DNA from: Anaerolineales bacterium
GTDB taxonomy: Bacteria; Chloroflexota; Anaerolineae; Promineifilales; Promineifilaceae
Direction of reading: 5' to 3'
Length of the DNA: 13,526 nucleotides
Assembly (NCBI GenBank): GCA_020432595.1
Contig: JAGQGA010000080.1
Span: forward strand, 1-13,526
This document shows, piece after piece, positions 13,307 to 13,526 of the stretch. A model generated the notes under the pieces. That model saw nothing but the letters and a program-made list of their open reading frames with translations, ran no database searches and was not told the DNA's origin. Numbering within the stretch: position 1 is the stretch's first letter; the number at the start of each line of letters is the position of its first letter. The position numbers were made by a program, and so were the translations under genes.

Positions 13307-13526
13307 ATGGGATACAGAATACGAGAAATTGAAGCTGAAAGCAATTTCTGCCAAGAGTTAGGGATAGACATGATTGAACGAGTGTTACCCACCACCGATA
13401 TTGCTGAGGCACTCACCGCCGAAGGCCTAGAAACACAACGAGTCCGTAAATTAGATTTGTCGCTAACGGTGTTGGTGATTGTGTGCCTGAACATTTATCC
13501 CTACCTCTCCATAGGTCATGTTATGC
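13307..13526 (+). CDS. IS4-family transposase, N-terminal part (cut by window edge)
   Basis: The ATG at 13307 has GGAGG (13295-13299) 7 nt before it and opens 73 codons with no stop to the edge. The protein begins MGYRIREIEAESNFCQELGI; IERVLPTTDIAEALTAEGLE and RVRKLDLSLTVLVIVCLNIY follow. This matches the IS4 transposase N-terminal domain pattern (a leucine/proline-led IxxxLPxxxIxxAL, then RxRxLxxxLxVxxVIxLxL). The DDE catalytic domain lies beyond the edge. The protein is intact as far as visible, with no frameshift or stop. Unlike almost every other gene here, this short piece carries no AACGGCCGTT, which would agree with recent arrival, though the sample is small. Confidence 0.8.
   Translation, partial: MGYRIREIEAESNFCQELGIDMIERVLPTTDIAEALTAEGLETQRVRKLDLSLTVLVIVCLNIYPYLSIGHVM

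Larger units (their letters stand above)
13222..13526 (+). mobile_element. Left part of an IS4-family insertion sequence (partial)
   Basis: The transposase start and its structured leader mark the left portion of an insertion sequence running off the right edge. The exact left terminal repeat cannot be fixed without the other end; it should lie between the end of the small membrane protein gene and the leader hairpin at 13245. The start given is approximate. Confidence 0.55.

Noticed and set aside
13216..13494. 92-codon minus-strand ORF at the right end
   Set aside because: It is antisense to the transposase start, which has a proper ribosome binding site and IS4 N-terminal features.
1..13526. 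tRNA, rRNA or CRISPR array
   Set aside because: No cloverleaf-like T-arm sequence, rRNA motif or evenly spaced repeat series was seen. The AACGGCCGTT copies are unevenly spaced and mostly inside genes, unlike CRISPR repeats.

Overview
This window looks like part of the chromosome of an uncultivated, probably Chloroflexota-like bacterium (an inference with modest confidence). The reasons are a DnaA gene next to a SpoVS homologue, a large hybrid sensor kinase, genes on both strands with a mix of Shine-Dalgarno-led and apparently leaderless starts, and a very over-represented palindrome, AACGGCCGTT. That palindrome occurs 13 times exactly in 13.5 kb, in genes (all three codon registers) and between them.

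Layout, left to right. (1) 1-411, minus strand: the 5' part of dnaA, cut by the window edge. (2) 412-1293: 882 nt with no credible gene. It holds hairpins, a 74% A+T tract and, at its right end, a good sigma-70 promoter for spoVS, so it is a candidate origin/control region. (3) 1294-1554 spoVS, a strong terminator, then 1735-2454, a stand-alone left-handed beta-helix (hexapeptide) protein. (4) 2455-2685: a convergent intergenic region with two inverted repeats, one of them 38 bp per arm. (5) 5822-2686, minus strand: a two-gene unit made of an S9 (prolyl-oligopeptidase family) peptidase and a CinA-like/nicotinate-nucleotide adenylyltransferase-like fusion. (6) 6088-7077, plus strand: a PfkB-family sugar kinase, probably 2-keto-3-deoxygluconate kinase, divergent from the peptidase. 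(7) 12620-7151, minus strand: a tightly packed three-gene operon of a lipoprotein solute-binding protein, a dCACHE-HAMP-PAS-PAS-HisKA-HATPase-REC hybrid kinase and an MFS exporter. The first two genes are 3 nt apart and the last two overlap by 20 nt. (8) 12804-13106, plus strand: a small membrane protein. (9) 13307 to the right edge: the start of an IS4-family transposase whose ribosome binding site is buried in a hairpin.

How the genes may work together. The three-gene operon reads as a sense-signal-export unit: an orphan binding lipoprotein may present a ligand to the kinase, with an efflux pump as a co-expressed effector. No permease and no DNA-binding response regulator is visible, so the output is unknown. 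The peptidase and sugar kinase face away from each other, and each has a TATNAT box exactly 6 nt before its ATG, which suggests leaderless mRNAs. No tRNA, rRNA or CRISPR array was seen.
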